A stretch of DNA of 5,372 nucleotides from Candidatus Poribacteria bacterium (GTDB lineage Bacteria > Poribacteria > WGA-4E > GCA-2687025). The notes beneath the pieces are model-generated. The model was not told the DNA's origin. It made no database searches and saw only the letters and a program-made list of their open reading frames with translations. The stretch covers positions 1-5,372 of the forward strand of contig NYZG01000010.1 in the NCBI GenBank assembly GCA_002687025.1, given 5' to 3'. Numbering within the stretch: the stretch's first letter is position 1; each line of letters begins with the position of its first letter. Positions 1-5,372 of this stretch are shown here, piece after piece. A program made the translations under genes and the position numbers.

Positions 1-212
1 GCTGCGTCCTGCAGCCGCTGCTGCGCCGTCTGCGCCGCCCACTCCTGCGGGAACACACCGAAGCGCGTGCCGGAGTCGCCGTACCCCCACGACGGCGTCT
101 CAATCGCCTGGGCGCGCAGCCGTTCCTTCACGCGCTCGACATCGACGCCCCGGTCCTCAATGTCCTCGACCAGTAGTTCATACCGCGCGCTGATCCTTGC
201 AGTCTCGCTCAC
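1..212 (-). CDS. rhaI: L-rhamnose isomerase, Pseudomonas/RhaI type (N-terminal part, cut by window edge)
   Basis: Only the first 70 residues are in the window; the gene continues beyond base 1. The product should interconvert L-rhamnose and L-rhamnulose in the cytoplasm, the first step of rhamnose breakdown, as a metal-dependent xylose-isomerase-like TIM barrel. What is seen is a helical N-terminus (YELLVEDIEDRGVDVERVKE) followed at residues 38-54 by ETPSWGYGDSGTRFGVF. I recognise that block as the conserved N-terminal signature of the Pseudomonas-stutzeri-type rhamnose isomerase family. The GTG start at 212 is chosen because a strong AGGAGG lies 8 nt upstream (221-226) and family similarity begins soon after. 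The gene lies 80 bp downstream of the unknown gene at 293-1471 on the same strand, with no promoter visible between them, so co-transcription is likely. The catalytic metal ligands are outside the window, so a related sugar isomerase with another substrate remains possible. Confidence 0.85.
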   Translation of the reverse strand, partial: MSETARISARYELLVEDIEDRGVDVERVKERLRAQAIETPSWGYGDSGTRFGVFPQEWAAQTAQQRLQDA

Positions 213-220
213 GGGCCGTG

Positions 221-226
221 CCTCCT
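221..226 (-). promoter_or_regulatory. Ribosome binding site of the rhamnose isomerase gene
   Basis: On the minus strand the sequence is AGGAGG followed by 8 nt and then GTG. It is a near-ideal Shine-Dalgarno and it fixes the non-ATG start at base 212. The next gene upstream on this strand ends at 293, so the site lies in the 80-bp gap between the two genes. Confidence 0.85.
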
Positions 227-292
227 ACGCAACGTCGTTTGTGGTGGGCGCGGCGCGCGCGCCAGCGCCAAGTCGGTGAATAGCTGCGCGGG

Positions 293-1471
293 CTAGTCGC
301 GCATGAAGTGTGAATCGGCGGATGGCGTGTAGGTCAGCGTGGCCATGGCCGGCGTCGCCATTCGGCGCACGCCTTCATGTCTGGCCTGGAGACATGCCTC
401 TAATACGCCCGACACGAGTAGCGTTCTCGCGGCGGGGTACGGCGCCTCGCCTGTGACGAACATCTCCTCGATCTTGCTCACCAGGCCGCTGAAGTGGTCC
501 ACGTTGGGGATCGGCGTCAGGAAGAACTGCGTCGACACAGGCGCGTCTTGGCCGCGCAGCTTGGCGGCGAACAGGAAATCGCGTGTCGCGCCGTCGAGCA
601 GGAGCATCGTCGCCCGCGTTCCGTCCGAATACTCGATGACGTACGCGCCAGGACTGCCGACGTGGTCGCGGACGTGGCGGAGGCCGACGAAGTCCTCCGG
701 TCGCCCGTCGTCCACTGCGTGTCCCTGCGGGCTGTCGCTCCGTGACATGGCCGCGCTCAGCAGATCCCACGACCACACGCCGTCGTCGCCCGCGGCCCAC
801 ACGTCCTCGCCCTGCAAGTACTGTACTGCCCGCACACCCGTCTCGCCGCCTCTTCGCCTTTCGACCATGCACTGCAGCCCCTCGAGCGCGTGGAAGTCGT
901 AGCTGTCCACGCCCCCATAGCCGACGGCGAGGGCGTCGTCTACCTCACATCCCAGCGGGAGCTCCAACGGCGGCAGCCGGAAGGCTACGGGGATCGACGA
1001 TCCCGCGAGAAGCGGATACCCGCCGCGCTCCGAGTCTTCGACCATCCACGCCGCCTTGTCGAACTCGTAGGACAGGTGCTTGTCGACGAAGACGGGCGCA
1101 ACGCGCGAGTCGCGCTTGAACACCTGGGCCACCTGCCGGAAGAACTCGTGCCGTGGGTAGAGCTTCTGCCCGAGCTCGTTCGACGGGTAGTCGCCGTGCT
1201 CGCCGATGATGAGCACGCCGTCCACGGACAGGGCGTGGCTCTCGTGGCGCAACGCGCCTGCGATCGTCGGGTAGATGGTGAAGCAGTGCGCCTCGGAGCG
1301 CGCGCGACTCAGGTCGTTCTCCGGGAACTGGTCCACGAACATCGACACGATGCGCGCCCGCGGCTCGTGGTGTCGTCCCGCGATCGTGTAGCCCATCAGG
1401 AACCGGTCGCAGATCACCTGCGCGTGGGAGAGCCAGCGGTACTCGGTGACGATGGCGGCGATGTTCTTCAT
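293..1471 (-). CDS. Conserved protein of unknown function, Gfo/Idh/MocA-like, linked to rhamnose isomerase
   Basis: The product is 392 residues, soluble, with no signal peptide or membrane segment. I recognise the general family (conserved in sugar-degrading bacteria and usually left as hypothetical) but no proven function. The N-terminal half alternates hydrophobic strands and helices: MKNIAAIVTEYR at 1-12, IVSMFVDQFPEND at 41-53, and VDGVLIIGEHGDYPSNELGQ at 83-102. It ends with VAPVFVDKHLSYEF (124-137) and the segment LLAGSSIPVAFRLPPLELPL (154-173). The C-terminal stretch 328-368 (SGLVSKIEEMFVTGEAPYPAARTLL and on) resembles the closing helices of Gfo/Idh/MocA oxidoreductases. A classic GxGxxG dinucleotide loop is not seen, and an EHGDYP motif sits where that family usually has EKP. 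The ATG at 1471 is preferred over the in-frame ATG at 1624 because the extra 51 residues are Arg/Ala/Pro-rich noise and strand-like sequence starts at 1471. A weak GGGAAG lies 10 nt upstream. It is probably co-transcribed with the isomerase that follows, so a role in carbohydrate oxidation is an inference from context. Confidence 0.8.
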   Translation of the reverse strand: MKNIAAIVTEYRWLSHAQVICDRFLMGYTIAGRHHEPRARIVSMFVDQFPENDLSRARSEAHCFTIYPTIAGALRHESHALSVDGVLIIGEHGDYPSNELGQKLYPRHEFFRQVAQVFKRDSRVAPVFVDKHLSYEFDKAAWMVEDSERGGYPLLAGSSIPVAFRLPPLELPLGCEVDDALAVGYGGVDSYDFHALEGLQCMVERRRGGETGVRAVQYLQGEDVWAAGDDGVWSWDLLSAAMSRSDSPQGHAVDDGRPEDFVGLRHVRDHVGSPGAYVIEYSDGTRATMLLLDGATRDFLFAAKLRGQDAPVSTQFFLTPIPNVDHFSGLVSKIEEMFVTGEAPYPAARTLLVSGVLEACLQARHEGVRRMATPAMATLTYTPSADSHFMRD

Positions 1472-1675
1472 GGAACGGCTGCTTCCCGGTTCTCGAACGG
1501 CGGTTAGGTTCGCCGAAAACCATCGCGCGGGCAAGGCCGGGCGGGCGCACGGGGCCGGCCGACCCAGACGTGGCGCGCCTACGGCCCTGGCGCTCCTAAT
1601 CCTACGCGCCGGGCGCCCGTCCAATACGGGTGGACGCGTTCACGATTCCGTCTCGTGTGATTAAGGGGGGACACG
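1472..1675. other. Divergent intergenic region
   Basis: This 204-bp gap separates the minus-strand sugar operon from the plus-strand exported-protein gene, so promoters for both must lie here or overlap it. I could not find a convincing -35/-10 pair for either direction. A 5-bp inverted repeat (CCCGT, 1616-1620; ACGGG, 1626-1630, loop CCAAT) lies 46-60 nt before the plus-strand start. It is short enough to be chance in DNA this GC-rich. Confidence 0.5.
1663..1670 (+). promoter_or_regulatory. Ribosome binding site of the exported protein gene
   Basis: AAGGGGGG sits 5 nt (ACACG) before the ATG at 1676, which is followed directly by a textbook signal peptide. The site and the signal peptide together make this start secure. 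Confidence 0.7.
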
Positions 1676-2218
1676 ATGAAGCGTGCGGCCCGCAGCGTAC
1701 TTCTCGTCGCGATCGGTGTGTTCATTGGCGCGTCACTCGCAGGGGTGACTGTGTACGCGCAACGGCCAGGGCCGGGGCCCGGGGCCGGGCGCGGTGCCGG
1801 CGGCGGATTCGGCAACTTCAGCCCACAGGCCCTGGTGGAACGCGCAGTGCACGGTTCGTGGGCGCTCATCTCGTTCGACATGGATTCCACGGACCAGCAG
1901 CTGACCGAGCTCCGCAAGGTGTACCAGAAGGCCGTCGAGGAGTCGAGGGCGGGGCTCGCGGATATCGGTGAGGTCGACCCAAACAACCGACGCGAAGTGA
2001 TGCGCGACCTCATGCGGGGCATGATGGAGAGCCAGGCCGCGTTGCGCGAAGCGGTCAAAGGCCACCTGAACGAAGAGCAGGCCGCGAAGCTTGACGAGTG
2101 GTACAAGGAACAGGCGAGTGCCGCGCGGCGCGGCGGCGGAGGCGGCGGAGGCCGTCGCAGCCGCGAAGGCGGCGCTCCAGGTGGCGAAGGTCGCCAACGC
2201 CCGCAACGCGACGAGTAG
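1676..2218 (+). CDS. Exported Spy/CpxP-like small protein with Gly/Arg-rich tail
   Basis: The product is 180 residues. Residues 1-28 form a signal peptide: basic MKRAAR, a hydrophobic core SVLLVAIGVFIGASLAGVTV, and a likely cut after VYA before Q29. A Pro/Gly/Ala linker follows (30-47). The folded part, about 48-150, is predicted helical. It carries LTELRKVYQKAVEES (76-90), a Met-rich helix MRDLMRGMMESQ (109-120) and LNEEQAAKLDEWYKEQ (131-146). The last resembles the LTxxQ-type repeats of the periplasmic Spy/CpxP/ZraP helical proteins, which act as chaperones or metal-stress sensors outside the cytoplasm. That likeness is from pattern only and is not proof of function. The tail (151-180) is low-complexity, with a run of seven glycines and many arginines and glutamates. 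No cysteine is present. The gene stands alone, with its own ribosome binding site and a strong hairpin just downstream. It could instead be an unrelated secreted helical protein. Confidence 0.75.
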   Translation: MKRAARSVLLVAIGVFIGASLAGVTVYAQRPGPGPGAGRGAGGGFGNFSPQALVERAVHGSWALISFDMDSTDQQLTELRKVYQKAVEESRAGLADIGEVDPNNRREVMRDLMRGMMESQAALREAVKGHLNEEQAAKLDEWYKEQASAARRGGGGGGGRRSREGGAPGGEGRQRPQRDE

Positions 2219-2236
2219 CCCTTCGACGACCTACGC

Positions 2237-2274
2237 TGAGGATGCCCCGGCAAGAGCGTGCCGGGGCATCCTCA
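2237..2274 (+). terminator. Perfect 16-bp stem-loop after the exported protein gene
   Basis: The arms 2237-2252 (TGAGGATGCCCCGGCA) and 2259-2274 are exact reverse complements around the 6-nt loop AGAGCG. The stem starts 18 bp after the stop codon of the upstream gene and ends 13 bp before the -35 of the mazG promoter, which fits a transcription terminator that insulates mazG. No T-run follows the stem on either strand, so it is not a classical intrinsic terminator. It may act as a U-less terminator, a pause site or an mRNA 3'-end stabiliser. Confidence 0.65.
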
Positions 2275-2287
2275 CGTACGCGCGGCG

Positions 2288-2317
2288 TTGCCCGCGCGAC
2301 CGCGCGATGGCTAAGAT
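2288..2317 (+). promoter_or_regulatory. Sigma70-type promoter of mazG
   Basis: TTGCCC (2288-2293) and TAAGAT (2312-2317) each match the -35/-10 consensus at four of six positions and are 18 nt apart. Transcription would start near 2324, giving a leader of about 30 nt before the ATG at 2355. This excludes the earlier in-frame ATG at 2307, which lies upstream of the -10 box. Confidence 0.5.
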
Positions 2318-2354
2318 TCCCGTGCCACCGCGACCCCAACCACGGACGGTACCC

Positions 2355-3176
2355 ATGCCCGAGCCGCCCGCCCAGACCGCGTCCGACGCCTTCCGCCGCC
2401 TCCTGGAGATCGTCGAGACGCTCCGATCCGAGGACGGGTGCCCGTGGGATCGCGAGCAGACCCACGAGTCGCTGCGAGCAGACACCGTCGAGGAGGCGTA
2501 CGAGGTCGTCGAGGCGATTGAGGATCACGCGCCGTCGAAGGTCGCCGAGGAACTGGGCGATCTCCTGACCGTAACGGCTCTGCATGCGCAGATCGCCACC
2601 GAGGCCGGGACGTTCAGCATGGTCGACATCCTCAACGGCACGAACGAGAAGCTCGTGCGCCGCCACCCGCATGTCTATGGCGATGCGGAGGCCGCGGACA
2701 CCGACTCGGTCCTGTCGGCGTGGGACGCGATCAAGCGGCAGGAACCCGGGTACGAGGATCGCACATCCGCGCTGGACGGCGTCCCGCGAGGCATGCCGTC
2801 GTTGATGGCGGCGTGGAAGCTGCAGAAGAGAGCCGCGCGCGTCGGGTTCGATTGGGACGAGGCGCCGCAGGTCGTCGCGAAGGTCCGCGAGGAGCTCGGC
2901 GAGCTTGAGGAGCACATCCCCGCCCACGACGGCCACGAAGCGACCGACGACCTCGCCGATGAGATGGGCGACCTGCTCTTCGCCGCCGTGAACCTCGCCA
3001 GATTCCTGCGGGTGGACCCGGACGCGGCATTACGGGCCGCGAACCGCAAATTCGTCCGCCGCTTCCGCCGTATGGAGGAGCTACTCGCGGAGACCGGCGA
3101 AGAGATGGACACGAAGACGCTGGAGTTCCTCGACACGCTCTGGGAGCGGGCGAAGCACGAAGAGCGGGCCGAATGA
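2355..3176 (+). CDS. mazG: Nucleoside triphosphate pyrophosphohydrolase MazG
   Basis: The product hydrolyses (d)NTPs to the monophosphate and pyrophosphate in the cytoplasm. It cleans non-canonical nucleotides from the pool, and in some bacteria it also affects (p)ppGpp levels. At 273 residues it matches the usual two-domain MazG length. The first all-alpha domain has DGCPWDREQTHESLR (27-41), the metal-binding EEAYE (46-50) and EELGDLL (65-71), then KLVRRHPHVYGD (99-110) and W123DAIKRQE. The second domain has KLQKRAARVGFDW (155-167), EELGELEEH (179-187), DEMGDLLFAAVNLAR (202-216) and NRKFVRRFRRME (230-241). Both Mg-binding ExxE/ExxD sets are intact, so both domains look active. The start at 2355 is preferred because residues before it are not MazG-like and a promoter overlaps the earlier ATG at 2307. 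The Shine-Dalgarno (GGACGG) is weak. The gene has its own promoter and no obvious functional tie to its neighbours. Confidence 0.95.
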   Translation: MPEPPAQTASDAFRRLLEIVETLRSEDGCPWDREQTHESLRADTVEEAYEVVEAIEDHAPSKVAEELGDLLTVTALHAQIATEAGTFSMVDILNGTNEKLVRRHPHVYGDAEAADTDSVLSAWDAIKRQEPGYEDRTSALDGVPRGMPSLMAAWKLQKRAARVGFDWDEAPQVVAKVREELGELEEHIPAHDGHEATDDLADEMGDLLFAAVNLARFLRVDPDAALRAANRKFVRRFRRMEELLAETGEEMDTKTLEFLDTLWERAKHEERAE

Positions 3177-3184
3177 CCCCGACC

Positions 3185-3213
3185 TTGTGACAGATGCCCG
3201 GCGAGCGTAGAAT
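3185..3213 (+). promoter_or_regulatory. Sigma70-type promoter of the pentapeptide-repeat gene
   Basis: TTGTGA (3185-3190, four of six) and TAGAAT (3208-3213, five of six) are separated by exactly 17 nt. This is the best promoter in the window. It starts 9 nt after the mazG stop codon and predicts a start of transcription near 3220, about 40 nt before the ATG at 3260. In-frame ATGs at 3194 and 3212 fall inside the promoter and are therefore unlikely starts. Confidence 0.65.
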
Positions 3214-3248
3214 GCGCCGCGAACGCCACACCATGCGGCGAGACAGGC

Positions 3249-3254
3249 AGAGGA
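3249..3254 (+). promoter_or_regulatory. Ribosome binding site that fixes the pentapeptide-repeat protein start
   Basis: AGAGGA lies 5 nt before ATG 3260. The three earlier in-frame ATGs (3194, 3212, 3233) have no comparable site, so this one decides the start. The spacer ACACG is identical to the spacer before ATG 1676, perhaps by chance. Confidence 0.75.
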
Positions 3255-3259
3255 ACACG

Positions 3260-3898
3260 ATGGCACGTCATGGCCGAGTAGCGACGAGGACATCCGGCGT
3301 ACGACCTGGCGCGCAGGCGGGCGGGCCCGCGAACCACCCGAACGAGTCGCTGATTGACGCCGACCTCGCCGGCGCAGATCTTCGCAAGGCGAACCTCAAC
3401 GGCGCCGACCTCAGACGCGCCAACCTGGCCGGAGCAGATCTCAGCCTCGCGTACCTCGTTGGGGCCGATTTACGCGGCGCCGACCTCGACGGCGCCAAGC
3501 TGGACGGCGCGTACCTGAGCGGCGCGAAGATAGGCAGCGCCACGTTCCGCGGCGCGTCGTTGCGCGAGGCGATGTTAGGCGACGCCGACCCGAGCCTGGA
3601 GCATCCATTCGACCCGCCGACGACCTTCGAGGAGGCCGACCTGGAGGGCGCTGTGTTTCGCGCGGTGGACCTCAACGGCGTCGTCTTCCGCCGCGCGAAC
3701 CTGACGAACGCCTACCTGTACGAAGCGCGCGTTGTCGGAGCCGACCTTCGCGAGGCCAACCTGGCCGGCGCTAAGCTCAAGCGGCACTCGCTCGACCGGA
3801 ACGTCACGCCCGAGCTCACGGCGCAATTCGCAGCGACAGCAGCGCTCAGCCCCGCGTCACCTGAACCCGATCAGCTACCCCCGTCCGATGCCGACTGA
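3260..3898 (+). CDS. Pentapeptide-repeat protein
   Basis: The product is 212 residues with no signal peptide, so probably cytoplasmic. Residues 1-30 are basic and likely disordered. Residues 31-106 hold 16 central Leu/Ile/Phe positions spaced exactly five apart (L31, L36 ... F96, L101, L106), in A(D/N)LxG-type repeats such as ADLRKANLNGADLRRANL. After a Pro/Asp-rich break (107-122, GDADPSLEHPFDPPTT) a second block of 12 repeats runs from F123 to L178. Such repeats fold into a right-handed square beta-helix of about 20 residues per turn, so about seven turns are expected. A short possible helix (TPELTAQFAATAAL, 183-196) and a Pro/Asp-rich end follow. Family members range from gyrase-protecting DNA mimics (Qnr, MfpA) to many of unknown role, and sequence alone does not decide here. 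It has its own promoter downstream of mazG. Confidence 0.9.
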   Translation: MARHGRVATRTSGVRPGAQAGGPANHPNESLIDADLAGADLRKANLNGADLRRANLAGADLSLAYLVGADLRGADLDGAKLDGAYLSGAKIGSATFRGASLREAMLGDADPSLEHPFDPPTTFEEADLEGAVFRAVDLNGVVFRRANLTNAYLYEARVVGADLREANLAGAKLKRHSLDRNVTPELTAQFAATAALSPASPEPDQLPPSDAD

Positions 3899-3936
3899 GC
3901 ACCGACGACGCGGCCTCAGCAGCGCGTCTTACGATA

Positions 3937-3980
3937 GAGGCGGGCTGCCGGGCCTCGGGCACGCTGAGGAGGCCCGCTTC
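3937..3980. terminator. Possible two-way terminator between convergent genes
   Basis: GAGGCGGGC (3937-3945) can pair with GCCCGCTTC (3972-3980), 9 bp with one G-T pair. The loop can itself form a small TGCC/GGCA hairpin. The place is right, since the pentapeptide-repeat gene ends at 3898 and proS ends at 4001 from the other side. There is no T-run and alternative pairings exist (for example GGGCCTC with GAGGCCC), so this is a weak call in GC-rich DNA. Confidence 0.3.
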
Positions 3981-4000
3981 CGCGCGCGGCGCCACCCGAT

Positions 4001-5372
4001 TCATCCGTCGGCGCTCACGGGAGCGGGAATGGCCGGTATCTGCGCCCACGCCTCGTCGAGGTACGGCCGCGGCGAGAATCCCTCGGCCGGGACGATCTCC
4101 CGATCCGCCTTCCACCGACACTTCACCTCGTATGAGTCGTCGCCCAGCGTTCGCTGGCTCACCGTCACGCGTAGCGGGATGCCGATGAGGTCGGAGTCCT
4201 TGAACTTCACCCCCGGCGACTCCTTGCGGTCGTCGTACAGCACTTCGTATCCCTCGGACAGCCACCGCTCGTAGAGCGCGTCGGCGGCCTCGACCACCTC
4301 CGCGCCCTTGCCGACCGGGACGAGGTGGACCTCGTACGGAGCGATGGCGACCGGGAACGATATGCCATCATCGTCGTGGCTGGCTTCCACCGCGGCGGCG
4401 AGCAGGCGACCGACGCCGATCCCGTAACAGCCCATGATGAGCGACTGCTGTCGGCCGCTGTCGTCGAGGTATGTGGCGTTCATCGACTCGCTGTACTTCG
4501 TCCCGAGCTTGAAGATGTTACCCACCTCGATCCCGTTCGCCGCCTCCAGGCCCGCGCCACACACGGCACACTTGTGCCCGCCCACGGCGAGCGCGATGTC
4601 CACCACCACGCTTGCGGTGAAGTCGCGGCCGTAGTTGACGTTGCGAAGGTGGAAGCCCATGCGGTTGGCTCCGGCGACGCCGTTGTGCAGGGCCTCCACC
4701 GAGTCGTCGGCGACTATCTTCACGTCGTCATCGAGCCCGATGGGCGACGCGTATCCGGGCTCCGCGCCGGCCTCGCGTATCTCTTCTTCCGTGGCGGGCC
4801 GCAGCTCGACGGCGCCGAGGGCGTTCGCCAGCTTGACCTCGTTGACGTCGAGGTCGCCGCGGATGACGGCGAACACGAACTCGCCGTCCGCGACGTAGAA
4901 CACCGCCTTGATCGTCTGCGCGGTCGGCACGCCGAGGTACTCCGCGACCTCGTCGATGGTCTCACACTCGGGGGTCGCCACTTCCTCACGATCGGCGCGT
5001 GGTCCGAAGTCCGGCCGGCCCTTGTCGAACGCCGCGACCTCGGCATTCGCGGTGTAGTCGCCGGTCGGGCACAGTATCAGGCGGTCCTCCCCGGACGGCG
5101 TGACGTGCATGAATTCGTGCGCCGCCGTCCCGCCGATCATTCCGGGGTCAGACTCCACGACCGTGGCCGGCACGCCGCACCGAGCAAAGATGCGCGCATA
5201 CGCGTCGTATGTCCGCAGGTAGTAGGCGTCCAGGTCCTCGACCGACGTGTGGAACGAATAGGCGTCCTTCATGGTGAATTCGCGCACGCGAATCAGGCCC
5301 GCCCGAGGGCGCAGTTCGTCCCGGAACTTCAGCTTGAGCTGGTACACCATCAGCGGCAGCTGCCGGTATGAG
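4001..5372 (-). CDS. proS: Prolyl-tRNA synthetase, bacterial type (N-terminus outside window)
   Basis: The enzyme charges tRNA-Pro with proline using ATP, in the cytoplasm. The 456 visible residues are open to the window edge. Roughly the first hundred residues, including class II motif 1, lie beyond it. Counting from the first full codon (SYRQLPL), motif 2 is at 21-41 (RPRAGLIRVREFTMKDAYSF and H). ESDPG (73-77), GTAAHEFM (81-88) and TGDYTANAE (103-111) follow. The editing (INS) domain lies at about 137-250, with the IKAVF lysine at 155, a GxxxP loop GYASP (206-210) and GANRMGFH (234-241). That domain marks the bacterial form, which clears Ala-tRNA-Pro. CAVC (268-271), GIEVGNIFKLGTKYS (280-294) and motif 3 GCYGIGVGR (314-322) complete the core, and an anticodon-binding domain spans about 343-432. 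All expected motifs are intact. The internal ATG at 5350 is not the start, because codons before it already match the family. It runs convergent to the pentapeptide-repeat gene. Confidence 0.97.
   Translation of the reverse strand, partial: SYRQLPLMVYQLKLKFRDELRPRAGLIRVREFTMKDAYSFHTSVEDLDAYYLRTYDAYARIFARCGVPATVVESDPGMIGGTAAHEFMHVTPSGEDRLILCPTGDYTANAEVAAFDKGRPDFGPRADREEVATPECETIDEVAEYLGVPTAQTIKAVFYVADGEFVFAVIRGDLDVNEVKLANALGAVELRPATEEEIREAGAEPGYASPIGLDDDVKIVADDSVEALHNGVAGANRMGFHLRNVNYGRDFTASVVVDIALAVGGHKCAVCGAGLEAANGIEVGNIFKLGTKYSESMNATYLDDSGRQQSLIMGCYGIGVGRLLAAAVEASHDDDGISFPVAIAPYEVHLVPVGKGAEVVEAADALYERWLSEGYEVLYDDRKESPGVKFKDSDLIGIPLRVTVSQRTLGDDSYEVKCRWKADREIVPAEGFSPRPYLDEAWAQIPAIPAPVSADG

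Noticed and set aside
252..263. 12-bp perfect palindrome GGCGCGCGCGCC in the gap before the rhamnose isomerase gene
   Set aside because: It is a pure G/C alternating run that easily arises by chance in this composition, with no partner copy and no second operator-like half-site nearby.
890..1507. Plus-strand open frame of 205 codons opposite the Gfo/Idh-like gene
   Set aside because: It runs antisense to a better protein frame and past that gene's start. There is no ribosome binding site or domain.
1472..1624. N-terminal extension of the Gfo/Idh-like gene to an upstream in-frame ATG at 1624
   Set aside because: The added 51 residues are Arg/Pro/Ala-rich without structure, and the extension would fill most of the divergent promoter region. 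The protein fold begins at M1471.
1599..1624. Possible minus-strand promoter with TAGGAT (1604-1599) and TTGGAC (1624-1619)
   Set aside because: The spacer is only 14 nt and the -35 matches poorly, so it was not called.
2055..2936. Minus-strand open frame of 293 codons antisense to the exported-protein gene and mazG
   Set aside because: It spans two clear plus-strand genes plus the hairpin and promoter between them, and shows only Arg/Leu-rich low-information sequence.
3340..3800. Repeated short DNA words such as GGCGCCGACCTC
   Set aside because: They are fully explained by the Ala-Asp-Leu pentapeptide repeats in the protein. They are not a tandem DNA repeat or CRISPR array.
3914..3969. 7-bp inverted repeat CCTCAGC / GCTGAGG spanning the convergent gap
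   Set aside because: The 42-nt loop is long and overlaps several competing GC pairings. It is not convincing as a separate element beyond the weak terminator already listed.
4325..5371. Long plus-strand open frame of 348 codons antisense to proS
   Set aside because: The minus strand encodes a prolyl-tRNA synthetase with all family motifs intact. The antisense frame is rich in Arg, His, Val and Asp, with no recognisable domain, as expected from high-GC antisense shadows.

Overview
The window is G+C-rich (roughly two-thirds by eye), densely coded bacterial chromosomal DNA with short intergenic gaps. It carries no phage, insertion sequence, CRISPR or RNA gene that I can see. The style of the protein sequences (MazG, a bacterial-type prolyl-tRNA synthetase, and a Pseudomonas-type L-rhamnose isomerase next to a conserved unknown gene) would fit Chloroflexota, such as a Dehalococcoidia/SAR202-like lineage. 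That is an impression from sequence style, not a placement, and Acidobacteria or other high-GC phyla are not excluded.

Layout. Bases 1-1471 hold two minus-strand genes read in the order 1471->293 then 212->1. The first is a conserved protein of unknown function with a Gfo/Idh/MocA-like C-terminal end. The second is the start of an L-rhamnose isomerase (rhaI-type), cut by the window edge. They are 80 bp apart with no promoter or terminator visible between them, so they probably form a sugar-catabolism operon. A 204-bp divergent intergenic region follows, then a plus-strand gene (1676-2218) for a small exported Spy/CpxP-like protein with a Gly/Arg-rich tail. It is closed by a perfect 16-bp hairpin at 2237-2274.

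Bases 2288-3898 hold two plus-strand genes, each with its own recognisable sigma70-type promoter. They are mazG (2355-3176), a nucleoside triphosphate pyrophosphohydrolase, and a pentapeptide-repeat protein (3260-3898). In both cases the promoter position argues for a start downstream of the longest open frame. A 102-bp convergent gap with weak hairpin potential separates them from proS on the minus strand (4001 to beyond 5372), whose N-terminal part lies outside the window.

Functionally this is a mosaic of housekeeping genes (proS, mazG), a probable sugar-isomerase operon and two small accessory proteins. I found no convincing new multi-gene system. The points most worth checking are the unknown partner of the rhamnose isomerase, and the pentapeptide-repeat protein, whose solenoid is broken by an in-phase-shifting loop.
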